A DNA stretch of 64,000 nucleotides, taken from NCBI RefSeq assembly GCF_001598295.1, contig NZ_BCYR01000008.1:124001-188000 (forward strand). Reading direction: 5' to 3'. Under the pieces are notes generated by a model. That model saw only the letters and a program-made list of their open reading frames with translations, did no database searches and had not been told where the DNA came from. This document shows positions 46,036 through 55,292 of this stretch, one piece after another. The DNA comes from Klebsiella ornithinolytica NBRC 105727 = ATCC 31898. Its GTDB lineage: Bacteria; Pseudomonadota; Gammaproteobacteria; Enterobacterales; Enterobacteriaceae. Position numbers and translations under genes: made by a program. Position 1 is the stretch's first letter; the number at the start of each line of letters is the position of its first letter.

Positions 46036-48515
46036 AGCGATTAACCACGCTTGCGCTGCTGGCCGGCATGTTTTCCATACCGGCGCTGCACGGTGAAGAG
46101 GCGCCGGCCGATCGTTCTGCGCCGCTGAATTTCCCGTTACCGGGCGCGACCACGGGCGGCCTTCCCGCCGATGAGTCGGCGTCGACCGCCGCAGCGGAGT
46201 CGTCGGCCGCAGCGGAGGTTCCGGTGAACTCAGAACCCGCTGTCGCGTCCGAGTCGTCGACCGCATCGACACCCACGACAGCAGAACCCGCGGCGGCGGA
46301 TCCGGCCGCCTCGCTCCCCGTCATGCCACCGCCGACTCATACGGCAATGCCGGATGTGGCGCCGTTAACGCCGGTGGTCGGGGGCAGTCTTAATCTGACT
46401 CAAATGGGGATGCCGGATGGCATTATCCTCAGCGGCGGCCAACAGCAGGGCGGCGCGGGGTTTACGCTGCCTTCAGACCAGGTGGTGACCCATGCCGAGC
46501 TGATGCTGGATGTTCAGGTCTCGCCGGATATGGCCACCCGCAACGCGACGCTGCAATTGATGCTCAACGGCCAGCCTTTAGGCACGGTGCCGCTGGGCAC
46601 CGACGGGGCGGACGTTTCTCACTATCAGCTGGATATTCCGGCGGCGCTAATGGTCTCCAGCAACAACCTGAGCTTTAAGGTGAATGATGGCGACAACATG
46701 CAGTGCCAGCTCAACATGCATGATACGTCGGGCGTCACGATTTTACCGGCTTCGCGTTTTAACTGGGAAAGCCAGCCGCTGAATCTCAGCAACGATTTGA
46801 GTCACTTCCCGCGTCCATTCTTCGACAGCATGCAGATGACCCCGGCGGACATCGCGGTGGCCTACCCGGAGAAATCGGGAGCGGATATCTTCAGCGCCGC
46901 AGCGCTGCTCTCGTCGTGGCTGGGTATTCAGGCGGATTATCGCGGAATTGCTTTTAGCGCGCTGCGCGACCGTTTACCGGAGCGTCACGGTATTATTATC
47001 GGCCATCCGGGTGACCAGGTCGGCGGGCTGACGCTGCCGCAAACCGATAAACCGCTGCTGCAGATTGTCGATAACCCGGGTAACCCCACCTACAAACTGC
47101 TGCTGATCGTCGGGCAGAATGATGCGGCGCTGCGTGCGGCAGCCTGGCGGCTGACCCGCGGTAATATTGCCGCGCAGACCGCGAGCCTGAGCGTGGATCC
47201 GCAGGCGATCCCGATCGGCAAGCCGTATGATGCCCCGCGCTGGATCCCAACCGATCGGCCGGTAAAAATCAGCGAGCTGCTGCGTAAAGATCAGAGTATG
47301 ACCGTAAACGGCGTCTGGCATGAACCGCTGCGCGTGGCTTTCCGCGCGGCGCCGGACCTCTATCTGTGGGACGGGGAAACCATTCCCTTGCAGATTGGCT
47401 ACCGTTTCCCGTCGGAAAACTGGATTAATGAGGAGCAGTCGTTATTAAGCGTAACGCTCAATAACACTTTCCTGCACAACCTGCCGCTGAACAAGCAGGG
47501 GCCGCTGGAGAAATTATGGCGTCATCTGGGCGGCGACGTGCGTCAGGAGCGGTTTACCATTCCGCTGGCGCCGTATCTGATTTACGGGGATAACCAGCTG
47601 TCGCTCTATTTCAACGTGGTGCCGAAACAAAACGCCCCCTGTTCGGTGGTGCTTAATAACAATATCAAGAGCCGGATTACCGATGATTCGTGGATTGATT
47701 TGAGCAATACGCGACACTTCTCGCTGCTGCCGAATCTCTCCTATTTCGTCGGCGCTTCGTTCCCGTTCTCGCGGCTGGCGGACTATTCACAAACCACGCT
47801 GCTGCTGGCGGAAAAACCGTCGGAAACGCAGGTCGCTACGCTGTTAAACCTCGCCGCCCGATCGGGTAATGCCACCGGCACGGCGCTGGCGAACAACCGC
47901 GTTGTTTTAGGCATCCCCAGCGGTGGCGCCGGCCTTCAGTACCTGCACAATCGCGATGTGCTGGCGGTCAGCGCCCTCGATCAGAAAACGTTTAACCAGC
48001 GCTTGTTAGAAGATTCTCCTTATTATCAGGCGGATAATCAGCTGGGCGTACGCGAGTCGGGACTGAGTTCAAAAGTACAGCGGTGGCTGGCCGGCGACTG
48101 GACATCCGCCAGCCTGGATGCCGATCGCTATCTCTCTTCCAGCAGCGCCTGGCGCGGCTTTATCAGCTACCGTTCACCGTGGAATCCACAGCGCACGGTG
48201 GTGGTGGCGATGGCCAGCAACGATGATCAGCTGACGAAGCTGAAAAGCGACCTTGATTCACCGCGAATCAACGCCGGTATCCGCGGCGATACGGCGGTTA
48301 TCACCAGCGATAATGGGGTTCGCAGCTTCCAGGTGAGCACGCCATTCCCGAGCGGGCAGATGCCGTGGTACATGATGGCCGTTTGGTATGCCAACCAGCA
48401 CTCCGGTCTGCTTGCGCTGCTGGGACTGCTTGCGACAACGATCATCGGCCTGGCGCTTACCGCCATGTTTAAACGCCATGCACGCAAGCGTCTGAGTTCG
48501 GGGGATAGCCAATGA
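46032..48515 (+). CDS. bcsB: Cellulose synthase periplasmic subunit BcsB (type I operon)
   Basis: An 827-residue membrane-anchored periplasmic subunit that guides the glucan. It has a signal peptide, an unusual Ala/Ser/Pro-rich linker (residues about 22-105), and then alternating carbohydrate-binding and flavodoxin-like domains (GFTLPSDQVVTHAELMLDVQVSPD; LSHFPRPFFDSMQMTPADIAVAYPEK). A single C-terminal membrane helix (SGLLALLGLLATTIIGLALTAMF) contacts BcsA. It overlaps bcsA and bcsC by 4 bases on each side. It is longer than E. coli BcsB (about 779) because of the linker. Confidence 0.94.
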   Translation: MKRLTTLALLAGMFSIPALHGEEAPADRSAPLNFPLPGATTGGLPADESASTAAAESSAAAEVPVNSEPAVASESSTASTPTTAEPAAADPAASLPVMPPPTHTAMPDVAPLTPVVGGSLNLTQMGMPDGIILSGGQQQGGAGFTLPSDQVVTHAELMLDVQVSPDMATRNATLQLMLNGQPLGTVPLGTDGADVSHYQLDIPAALMVSSNNLSFKVNDGDNMQCQLNMHDTSGVTILPASRFNWESQPLNLSNDLSHFPRPFFDSMQMTPADIAVAYPEKSGADIFSAAALLSSWLGIQADYRGIAFSALRDRLPERHGIIIGHPGDQVGGLTLPQTDKPLLQIVDNPGNPTYKLLLIVGQNDAALRAAAWRLTRGNIAAQTASLSVDPQAIPIGKPYDAPRWIPTDRPVKISELLRKDQSMTVNGVWHEPLRVAFRAAPDLYLWDGETIPLQIGYRFPSENWINEEQSLLSVTLNNTFLHNLPLNKQGPLEKLWRHLGGDVRQERFTIPLAPYLIYGDNQLSLYFNVVPKQNAPCSVVLNNNIKSRITDDSWIDLSNTRHFSLLPNLSYFVGASFPFSRLADYSQTTLLLAEKPSETQVATLLNLAARSGNATGTALANNRVVLGIPSGGAGLQYLHNRDVLAVSALDQKTFNQRLLEDSPYYQADNQLGVRESGLSSKVQRWLAGDWTSASLDADRYLSSSSAWRGFISYRSPWNPQRTVVVAMASNDDQLTKLKSDLDSPRINAGIRGDTAVITSDNGVRSFQVSTPFPSGQMPWYMMAVWYANQHSGLLALLGLLATTIIGLALTAMFKRHARKRLSSGDSQ

Positions 48516-51500
48516 AACGAGCCATTAAAATGAACAGCAGGGCGACCCGCAGATTATCCACGTTTTGCCTGTCCGGCGCGTTGACCCTCGGCACCCTCGG
48601 TGATGCCATGGCTGCGGGGAATGATGCCGCATTGCAGGCGCTGTTTGCCCAGGCGAACTACTGGCACGAAAAATCGCACGATGAGCTGGCGATGGAATCG
48701 CTGCAGAAAGTTCTGTTGGTTGATGCCAATAACACGCAGGCCATGTATCTGATGGCGCTGTGGGCACAGCAGGGCGGCGACCTTCAGGCGGCGGCCCAGT
48801 GGCGGGCGCGGTTGGCGAAAGTGTCGCCAGAGAGCCCAAACCTGCAGGAGCTGGATAATGCCAAAAAAATGGCGCAGGTGCCGCAGGGGCAGCTGAGTCT
48901 GGCCAGACAGCAGGCGCGCAGCGGCAATATTCCGGCTGCGCTGACGACCTGGCGCAGCATGTTCAACGGCAACACCCCGCCACCGGGGCTGGCCGGTGAG
49001 TACTACATGACCATGGCCAGCGACAAAGCGCTCTATCCCCAGGCGGTCAGCGAACTGCGTCAGTACGTGGCGCGGTATCCGCAGGAAAACGCCCCGCGCG
49101 TGGCTTTAGGTAAGGCGTTGACCTGGCGGGAAGATACCCGGCGGGAAGGGATTTCAATCCTGGAATCGATGGCCAGCGGCAGTAAAGATGCCGACAGCGG
49201 TCTACGCCAGGCGCTGCTGTGGCTGGGGCCGCAGGAGGGCGATCGGGCGTTTTACGATACCTGGATGCAGCGTCACCCGCAGGATACCGAAGTACAGAAT
49301 TACTATCGTCAGCGGATAAGCGGCCAGGCGCGCGGTCAGGGGTTCGTTAACCTGAATAGCGGCAATACCGCGGCGGCGAAGCAGCAGTTTGAACAAGTGC
49401 TGCAAACCAACCCGCAGGATGCGGACGCGCTGGCCGGGATGGGATATATCGCCCAGCGCAACGGTGACTTCCAGGCCGCATCGCAATATTTAAGCCGGGC
49501 GGCGGATCTCGGCGGTAATGATTCAGCGGCGCGCCGTCAGCAGGCGGCGGACGCGCTATTCTATGGGCAGCTGGCCCAGGCTCAGCAGGCGTACAAGCAG
49601 GGCAATATTAGCCAGGCGCTGGCGCTCTCTGCTCCGCTGGCTCAGCAGAGCGGGACGCGCGGCACATCGGCCAAACTGTTCCGTGCCGATGTATTGCGTC
49701 ATAACAAAGATCTCCCTCAGGCCGAACAAACGCTGCGCTCGCTGCTCAGCGAGCAGCCGCAAAATGGCCCGGCGCGCGAGAACCTTTACTACATCCTGCG
49801 CGAGCAAAATAAAACGGCGGAAGCGCAGGCGATGTTACGCACGCTGCCGGAGAGTTTGCAGCAAAAACTGCAGCCGCGCATCGTGACCGGTATGCCGGGA
49901 GATTCGCTTCGTCGCCAGGCGCAGGAGCAGGCCAACAGCGGCAACGTCAGCGGCGCTATCGCGACATTGCGCCAGGGGGTCTCCCGCTATCCGGATGACG
50001 CCTGGATGCGCCTCGACTTAGCCCGGCTACTGCAAAAATCCGGCAATGACAGCGAGGCCGCGTCAACGATGGCCGCCGCCTATCGTCCCGGCGCCAGCAG
50101 TAACGCCCTCTATGCCGCCGCGCTGTTTGCCAGTGAGAACGGCGGCTGGCAGCAGGCGCAGACGCTGCTGGGGCGGATTCCCGCCGCCAGCCAGACCAGC
50201 CAGATGCGCGACCTGCGTCAGCGGGTAAACTACAACCTGCAGCTGACCACCGCGCAAGATTATCTCGCCCAGGGCAATACGGTGGCGGCGTCCAATACCC
50301 TGAAAGCGATGTCGGCCACGCCGCCAAAATCACCGGCTGACGTGGGGAAACTGGCGCGATTGCTGGCGCAGAGCGGCGATGTTTCCACGGCGGTAACGCT
50401 GGTGCGCAACAATATCAGCGGCGGAATCACGGGGAACGCCGGCGACTATGCCGATCAGGTGGCGGTCCTCAACCAGGCGGGGCTGACCAATGAAGCGCAG
50501 ACGCTGCTGTCGAACCCGCAGCTTCAGGCCGGCAGCACGCCAACGCAGCTGGCGAGTATCCGCAACGGCTATGTGATCAACGAAGCCGATCGACTGCGGG
50601 AGCAGGGCAACTACGCCGCGGCGTATGACAAGCTGATGGGGGCGATGCAAAGCGATCCGCAAAATACCGATCTGATGTTCGCGATGGCGCGCCTCTACCA
50701 GAGCGGCAAAATGAACAAAGAAGCCGGGGTGGTCTATGACTACCTGATGACCCGCGATACGCCGGATCAGGCGGCGCGATCCGGCGCTATCGATGTTGCG
50801 CTGTCGTCCGGCGATAACGACCGGGCGGAACAGCTGGCCGGCGGATTGCGTCAGGACAATACACCGGATCGCCTGCTGCTGCTGGCGCGCGTCGCGGAAG
50901 CGCAGGGACACCATCAGCAGGCGATGACGTATCTGCGCAGCGCGCGCGGCAAACTGCTGGGGCTGCAGAGCAGCAACAGCGCACAAACGCCCACCGTTGG
51001 CGGCGTGCTGGCGGCGGATAACCCCTTTGTGGGCGTCTCCCGCACGCCGTCCACGACGCGAACGGCATCGGCTTACGGCCAGTATATGCCATGGCAGGTT
51101 GCCCAGGTGTCAACTGGCAGCGGAACCACGCTGCCCGGCATCCAACGTCCCGATCTTCCGGTGGAGACCGCGCAAACCCGCATGCTGCGTCAGGTCGATA
51201 CCATGATGGAGTCGTTGCAGGAGAAAACCGGCACCTGGCTCCAGGGGGGAATGGAGGTGCGTGGGCGCGACGGTGAATCCGGGACCAGTAAGCTGACCGA
51301 GATGAAAACGCCGCTGACCTGGTCTTCATCGCCGTTTGGCGACTCGCGTTTTGACTTTACCGTGACGCCGATTTCGCTGAATGCCGGCACCGCCAGCGGC
51401 GACGCCTGGCGGCGCTACGGCGCGAATCCGCTCTCCAATGCGGTGTCCAACATGATTTCCACTGCCACCAGCGAACAGGCGGCGATTGCGGCGATGACGG

Positions 51501-52564
51501 ATACGGAGCGCACGGCGTACTTTGCCAGCAATCCGGGGGCCGAAGCCTTAAGTTCGCTGGGGACGCTGAATGCGGCAGACTTTAACGCCACGACCAGCAG
51601 CGGGATGGAGAATCTGGCGAAACTTGGCGCCTATGACTCCGGACAGGTCGCCAGCTATCTGGCCTCTTCCAGCCTGAAACCGAATGTCGATCAGACCAGC
51701 GGTTCGACGGATTCGCAGAAGGCGAATGGCGTCGAATTAGCCCTGGCGCTGAGCGGCGATGATTATCGCGTGGATATCGGCAGCACGCCGTTGGGCCAGG
51801 ATCTCAACACCGTGGTCGGGGGGGTGAAATGGTCGCCGAAACTCACCAACTACCTGTCATTGATCTTCACCGGTGAGCGCCGTTCGTTGACCGACAGCCT
51901 GCTCTCTTACGTGGGGCTGAAAGATAGCTACTCCGGGAAAACCTGGGGGCAGGTGACGAAAAACGGCGGCACCCTGCAGCTCAGCTACGATGATGGCGAC
52001 GCCGGTTTCTACGTCGGCGGCGGGGGCTACAGCTACATTGGCAGCGACGTGGCCAGCAACACCAGTGTCAACGCCAATGCCGGGGTCTATCTGCGGCCTT
52101 ATCATGATGAATATCGCCAGCTGCAGGCCGGTTTGAGTATGAGCTACATGGATTACTCGAAGAACCTGAGCTACTTCACCTATGGTCAGGGGGGCTACTT
52201 CAGCCCGCAAAACTACGTAAGCGTTTCGCTGCCGGTTAACCTGACCGAGAAGTATGACAACTGGACCATGAAGCTCGGTGGCTCGGTGGGGTATCAATCC
52301 TATAGTCAGGATAAGAGCGCCTACTTCCCGACCAATTCCGAATGGCAGCAGACCCTGGAGACCGCGGTAGCCAACGGTTTTGCCAAAGAGGCGTACTATT
52401 CAGCGACCTCGAAGAGCGGCATCGGCTACACGCTGCGCGCCGGGGCGGATTACAAGGTGAACAAACAGATGACGCTGGGCGGCCAGATTGGCTACGACAC
52501 CTTCGGTGATTACAACGAGAGTACCGCCGGTCTCTATATCCGCTATATGTTGGGAGATAACTGA
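48512..52564 (+). CDS. bcsC: Cellulose secretion outer-membrane protein BcsC (type I operon)
   Basis: A 1350-residue exporter with a signal peptide (cleavage near DAMA-AGN), a TPR superhelix of about 900 residues in the periplasm (repeats such as NPQDADALAGMGYIAQRNGDFQAA), and a C-terminal beta-barrel (BCSC_C) from about residue 1010 to the end YIRYMLGDN. It carries glucan across the outer membrane. It is about 190 residues longer than E. coli BcsC (about 1157). An AT/Ser-rich stretch (residues 1000-1085) between the TPR and barrel parts is unusual. It overlaps bcsB by 4 bases. Confidence 0.93.
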   Translation: MKRAIKMNSRATRRLSTFCLSGALTLGTLGDAMAAGNDAALQALFAQANYWHEKSHDELAMESLQKVLLVDANNTQAMYLMALWAQQGGDLQAAAQWRARLAKVSPESPNLQELDNAKKMAQVPQGQLSLARQQARSGNIPAALTTWRSMFNGNTPPPGLAGEYYMTMASDKALYPQAVSELRQYVARYPQENAPRVALGKALTWREDTRREGISILESMASGSKDADSGLRQALLWLGPQEGDRAFYDTWMQRHPQDTEVQNYYRQRISGQARGQGFVNLNSGNTAAAKQQFEQVLQTNPQDADALAGMGYIAQRNGDFQAASQYLSRAADLGGNDSAARRQQAADALFYGQLAQAQQAYKQGNISQALALSAPLAQQSGTRGTSAKLFRADVLRHNKDLPQAEQTLRSLLSEQPQNGPARENLYYILREQNKTAEAQAMLRTLPESLQQKLQPRIVTGMPGDSLRRQAQEQANSGNVSGAIATLRQGVSRYPDDAWMRLDLARLLQKSGNDSEAASTMAAAYRPGASSNALYAAALFASENGGWQQAQTLLGRIPAASQTSQMRDLRQRVNYNLQLTTAQDYLAQGNTVAASNTLKAMSATPPKSPADVGKLARLLAQSGDVSTAVTLVRNNISGGITGNAGDYADQVAVLNQAGLTNEAQTLLSNPQLQAGSTPTQLASIRNGYVINEADRLREQGNYAAAYDKLMGAMQSDPQNTDLMFAMARLYQSGKMNKEAGVVYDYLMTRDTPDQAARSGAIDVALSSGDNDRAEQLAGGLRQDNTPDRLLLLARVAEAQGHHQQAMTYLRSARGKLLGLQSSNSAQTPTVGGVLAADNPFVGVSRTPSTTRTASAYGQYMPWQVAQVSTGSGTTLPGIQRPDLPVETAQTRMLRQVDTMMESLQEKTGTWLQGGMEVRGRDGESGTSKLTEMKTPLTWSSSPFGDSRFDFTVTPISLNAGTASGDAWRRYGANPLSNAVSNMISTATSEQAAIAAMTDTERTAYFASNPGAEALSSLGTLNAADFNATTSSGMENLAKLGAYDSGQVASYLASSSLKPNVDQTSGSTDSQKANGVELALALSGDDYRVDIGSTPLGQDLNTVVGGVKWSPKLTNYLSLIFTGERRSLTDSLLSYVGLKDSYSGKTWGQVTKNGGTLQLSYDDGDAGFYVGGGGYSYIGSDVASNTSVNANAGVYLRPYHDEYRQLQAGLSMSYMDYSKNLSYFTYGQGGYFSPQNYVSVSLPVNLTEKYDNWTMKLGGSVGYQSYSQDKSAYFPTNSEWQQTLETAVANGFAKEAYYSATSKSGIGYTLRAGADYKVNKQMTLGGQIGYDTFGDYNESTAGLYIRYMLGDN

Positions 52565-52566
52565 TC

Positions 52567-53040
52567 ATGACGGACAAAAACAACGCGGAAGTCATGGCCT
52601 GGTTTCAACAGCAGCAAACCCCCGCGGGATGGTTTGATCTGCTGCTCATTATGATTGACGGGATGCTGAACAATGCCGGCGAGCTGGAGAGCCAGCCATT
52701 TTTACGTCAGATGGGTGAAGCCCTGGCCGATCGCTACCCGCTGCCCGAGTCAGAAACCGTCGGTCAGCTGGAGGCCAATATCAACCAGCTGCTCAGCCGC
52801 TTTCAGTGGGGCGTCGTCAGCGTGGATGTGGGCGATGACGGCCTGCGCTTACGTCATCGCGCGCTGCCGGTGAGTCGTGACGATGCGCGCCGCGTGCGCT
52901 GGTGCAATGCATTTTGTGCCATACTCGAGGGGCTTTATTCTCGCTGGCTACAGGGACAAGGGGGCGGTGCACATGTGGTGTTACAGCGTGAGCGGTTGTT
53001 CTCGGTGTCTGATGTTCAGTTCCTCTACTTCCATCCATAA
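52567..53040 (+). CDS. bcsD: Cellulose synthase subunit BcsD (AcsD-like)
   Basis: A 157-residue periplasmic-type subunit marking a type I cellulose operon. In Komagataeibacter, AcsD forms octamers that gather nascent glucan chains into crystalline fibres. The sequence FQQQQTPAGWFDLLLIMIDGML, then RDDARRVRWCNAFCAILEGLYSRWLQGQGGG, fits the family. No signal peptide is visible, as is usual for BcsD. GGGAG lies 10 bases before the start; bcsC ends 2 bases before it. Confidence 0.88.
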   Translation: MTDKNNAEVMAWFQQQQTPAGWFDLLLIMIDGMLNNAGELESQPFLRQMGEALADRYPLPESETVGQLEANINQLLSRFQWGVVSVDVGDDGLRLRHRALPVSRDDARRVRWCNAFCAILEGLYSRWLQGQGGGAHVVLQRERLFSVSDVQFLYFHP

Positions 53041-53051
53041 CGGGTGAACAT

Positions 53052-54044
53052 ATGTCTTTGCGTGTTGTAATCGCAGTCATGGTGACGATGGTGCTGCTGC
53101 CCCGCGCGTGGGCAGACACCGCCTGGGAAAGCTATAAATCGCGTTTTATGATGGCTGACGGGCGCATTGTGGATACGGGCAACGGTAACGTTTCGCATAC
53201 CGAGGGGCAGGGATTCGCGATGCTGCTGGCGGTGGCGAAAAACGATCGGCCGGCCTTCGACAAGCTATGGCAATGGACCGATAAAACGCTACGCAATAAA
53301 GACAACGGGCTCTTTTACTGGCGCTATAACCCTGTGGCGCCTGACCCTATTGCCGATAAGAACGATGCCACCGACGGCGATACCCTGATTGCATGGGCGC
53401 TGCTGCGCGCACAGCAGCAGTGGGGGGACAAATCCTACGGTAACGCGTCTGATGCCATTACCGCATCGCTGCTGAAAAATACGGTGGTGACCTTTGCCGG
53501 CTATCAGGTCATGCTGCCTGGCGCCAAAGGCTTCAACCGCAACGACCATCTCAATCTTAACCCCTCCTACTTTATCTTCCCGGCATGGCAGGCGTTTGCC
53601 GCGCGCACGCATCTGATCGCCTGGCGTAAGCTGCAAAGCGACGCTCAGGCGCTGCTGGGCAAAATGGCATGGGGCAAAACCCAGCTCCCTACCGACTGGG
53701 TTGCGCTGAAAGCTGACGGTAAGATGGAGCCGGCGAAAGAGTGGCCGCCGCGGATGAGCTATGACGCGATTCGTATCCCGCTGTATCTCACCTGGGCCAA
53801 TCCACAGAGCCCGCTGCTGACGCCGTGGAAAAACTGGTTCCAGAGCTATCCGCGGCTGCAAACGCCGGCGTGGATTAACGTCAGCACCAATAACGTCTCG
53901 CCGTGGTTTATGACCGGCGGCCTGCTGGCGGTGCGCGATCTGACCATGGGCGAGACGCCGGAGGATCCGCAAATTACCGTCCAGGATGATTACTACTCCG
54001 CCAGCCTGAAACTGCTGGTCTGGCTGGCAGGGCGCGATCGGTAA
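53052..54044 (+). CDS. bcsZ: Cellulase BcsZ, GH8 endoglucanase (type I operon)
   Basis: A 330-residue periplasmic endo-1,4-beta-glucanase. Signal peptide MSLRVVIAVMVTMVLLPRAW, cleavage near AWA-DTA. The GH8 fold has the proton-donor Glu in SHTEGQGFAMLLAV (near residue 55), the Asp pair in NDATDGDTLIAWAL, and YDAIRIPLYLTWA. BcsZ trims glucan during export. Shorter than E. coli BcsZ (about 368). Last gene of the operon. A hairpin with TAGCGCC/GGCGCTA arms follows the stop at 54049-54069. Confidence 0.94.
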   Translation: MSLRVVIAVMVTMVLLPRAWADTAWESYKSRFMMADGRIVDTGNGNVSHTEGQGFAMLLAVAKNDRPAFDKLWQWTDKTLRNKDNGLFYWRYNPVAPDPIADKNDATDGDTLIAWALLRAQQQWGDKSYGNASDAITASLLKNTVVTFAGYQVMLPGAKGFNRNDHLNLNPSYFIFPAWQAFAARTHLIAWRKLQSDAQALLGKMAWGKTQLPTDWVALKADGKMEPAKEWPPRMSYDAIRIPLYLTWANPQSPLLTPWKNWFQSYPRLQTPAWINVSTNNVSPWFMTGGLLAVRDLTMGETPEDPQITVQDDYYSASLKLLVWLAGRDR

Positions 54045-54048
54045 TTTT

Positions 54049-54069
54049 AGCGCCTTCGCCAGGCGCTAT
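54049..54069. terminator. Hairpin between bcsZ and the convergent aminopeptidase gene
   Basis: TAGCGCC and GGCGCTA (7-bp arms, 7-base loop) lie between the two stop codons. On the minus strand AAAATTA follows, so it has no run of Ts there. A weak candidate on either strand. Confidence 0.45.
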
Positions 54070-54103
54070 GGCTTGCTGAAGGCGATATCGACAGCGGAAC
54101 GGC

Positions 54104-54883
54104 TCAGAACGGGATAATTTCGTCCTGGCGTAGCGTCAGGACTTCTACGCCGTCGGCGGTAACGGCGACGGTGTGTTCCCACTGCGCCGAGAGCTTCTTA
54201 TCGCGGGTCACTACGGTCCAGCCATCCTTCTTGATTTTTGTCCGGCTATCGCCCTGATTGACCATCGGTTCGATGGTAAAAACCATCCCCTCTCGCAGCA
54301 CGGCGCCTTCACCCGGCTTGCCGTAGTGCAGCACCTGGGGCTCTTCGTGCATCTCCTGCCCGACACCGTGACCGCAATACTCCCGCACGACGCTGTAGCC
54401 GTTGCTTTCGACATAGCTCTGAATCGCATGGCCGATATCACCCAGCGTGGCGCCGGGCCTGACCACCTTGATACCTTTCCACATCGCTTCGTACGTTTTC
54501 TTCACCAGTCTACGGGCCAGCGGCGAAACGTCGCCGATTAAGTACATTTTGCTGGAGTCCGCAATCAGGCCATCTTTTTCCAGCGTAATGTCGACGTTGA
54601 CGATCGCGCCTGACTTCAGATGCTCCGTTTCTTTTGGCATGCCGTGGCACACCACTTCATTCACCGACGTATTTAAGACGAAAGGATAATCATATTGCCC
54701 TTTGCTGGCCGGTCGGGAATGGAGCTGGTTGACGATAAAATCTTCCGCCAGGTTGTTGATTTCCATGGTGGTTATGCCGGGCTGAATATGTTTATCCAGC
54801 ATGTCGAACACCGAGGCCAGCAGCGCGCCTGCCCGGCGCTGTCGGGCTAATTCGTCCGCCGTTTTAATGGGAATTGATGGCAT
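54104..54883 (-). CDS. Type I methionine aminopeptidase, second copy
   Basis: A 259-residue paralogue of the essential Map enzyme, which removes N-terminal Met from new proteins. All residues needed for catalysis are present, each shifted by +1 from E. coli Map: His80 (CHGMP), Asp98 and Asp109 (VNVDIT, LIADSS), His172 and His179 (YCGHGVG, EMHEEP), Glu205 (FTIEPM) and Glu236 (QWEHT). It starts inside the ParD-like gene (20-base overlap). The ribosome-binding site, GGAGGTGATC at 54885-54894, pairs with ten bases of the 16S 3' end. The main map gene normally sits elsewhere beside rpsB, so this looks like an accessory copy of unknown target. Confidence 0.9.
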   Translation of the reverse strand: MPSIPIKTADELARQRRAGALLASVFDMLDKHIQPGITTMEINNLAEDFIVNQLHSRPASKGQYDYPFVLNTSVNEVVCHGMPKETEHLKSGAIVNVDITLEKDGLIADSSKMYLIGDVSPLARRLVKKTYEAMWKGIKVVRPGATLGDIGHAIQSYVESNGYSVVREYCGHGVGQEMHEEPQVLHYGKPGEGAVLREGMVFTIEPMVNQGDSRTKIKKDGWTVVTRDKKLSAQWEHTVAVTADGVEVLTLRQDEIIPF

Positions 54884-55082
54884 TGATCACCTCCAGTAAA
54901 CGATCGGATCCCGATTTAAGCATCATCATCTTGATTTGCTGGTGGTTAAGCTCCGGGTAGAGTTCGCTCATCATCCCCAGCCGAATCCAGTATTCCGCCT
55001 GAGCATTCACTGAGCGTGACATGGCCTTGCTGGCGTCGCGGATGTCGTCATGCAGCAGGTCGGAGATTTTTACGATTCCCAT
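54864..55082 (-). CDS. ParD-like antitoxin-family protein upstream of the aminopeptidase
   Basis: A 72-residue protein of the ParD-like (RHH-type) antitoxin family (MGIVKISDLLHDDIRDASKAMSRSVNAQAEYWIRLG, then LNHQQIKMMMLKSG). The N-terminal half looks like a ribbon-helix-helix DNA-binding domain. No ParE, RelE or other toxin follows; instead the gene overlaps a methionine aminopeptidase by 20 bases. It lies between two cellulose operons. AT-rich repeats overlap its start and may be its own operator. A weak CGGAAC precedes the ATG. Confidence 0.75.
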   Translation of the reverse strand: MGIVKISDLLHDDIRDASKAMSRSVNAQAEYWIRLGMMSELYPELNHQQIKMMMLKSGSDRLLEVINAINSH

Positions 55083-55120
55083 ATATATGTTCCGTGATGA
55101 TTCATATATATATCGTATAT
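55080..55120. promoter_or_regulatory. AT repeats overlapping the parD-like start
   Basis: CATATATATG at 55081-55090 recurs as CATATATATATC at 55103-55114, separated by 12 bases. The first copy contains the start codon of the ParD-like gene. Such paired repeats could be an autoregulatory operator, but AT tracts are also common by chance. Confidence 0.4.
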
Positions 55121-55255
55121 CCCCGGGCGGACGCTGTCACGGCGTTTTTGCCGGCGGCGGTCGTCCGGAGTGCGCCATCAGAGATAGCGACCCTGGGTGG
55201 TGATTGGAGTTTTCAGCGGGGAATTCGCGAGGGGCAGTTGACCTGCTGGCGTATC

Positions 55256-55284
55256 ATGGCCGCAGGGAACGCCCCTGCGGCCAT
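55256..55284 (-). terminator. Hairpin after bcsG
   Basis: ATGGCCGCAGGG (55256-55267) and CCCTGCGGCCAT (55273-55284) are perfect 12-bp arms with a 5-base loop, nine bases beyond the bcsG stop. Little U tract follows, but the stem is strong enough to protect or end the bcsEFG transcript. Confidence 0.7.
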
Positions 55285-55292
55285 TGGCGGGA

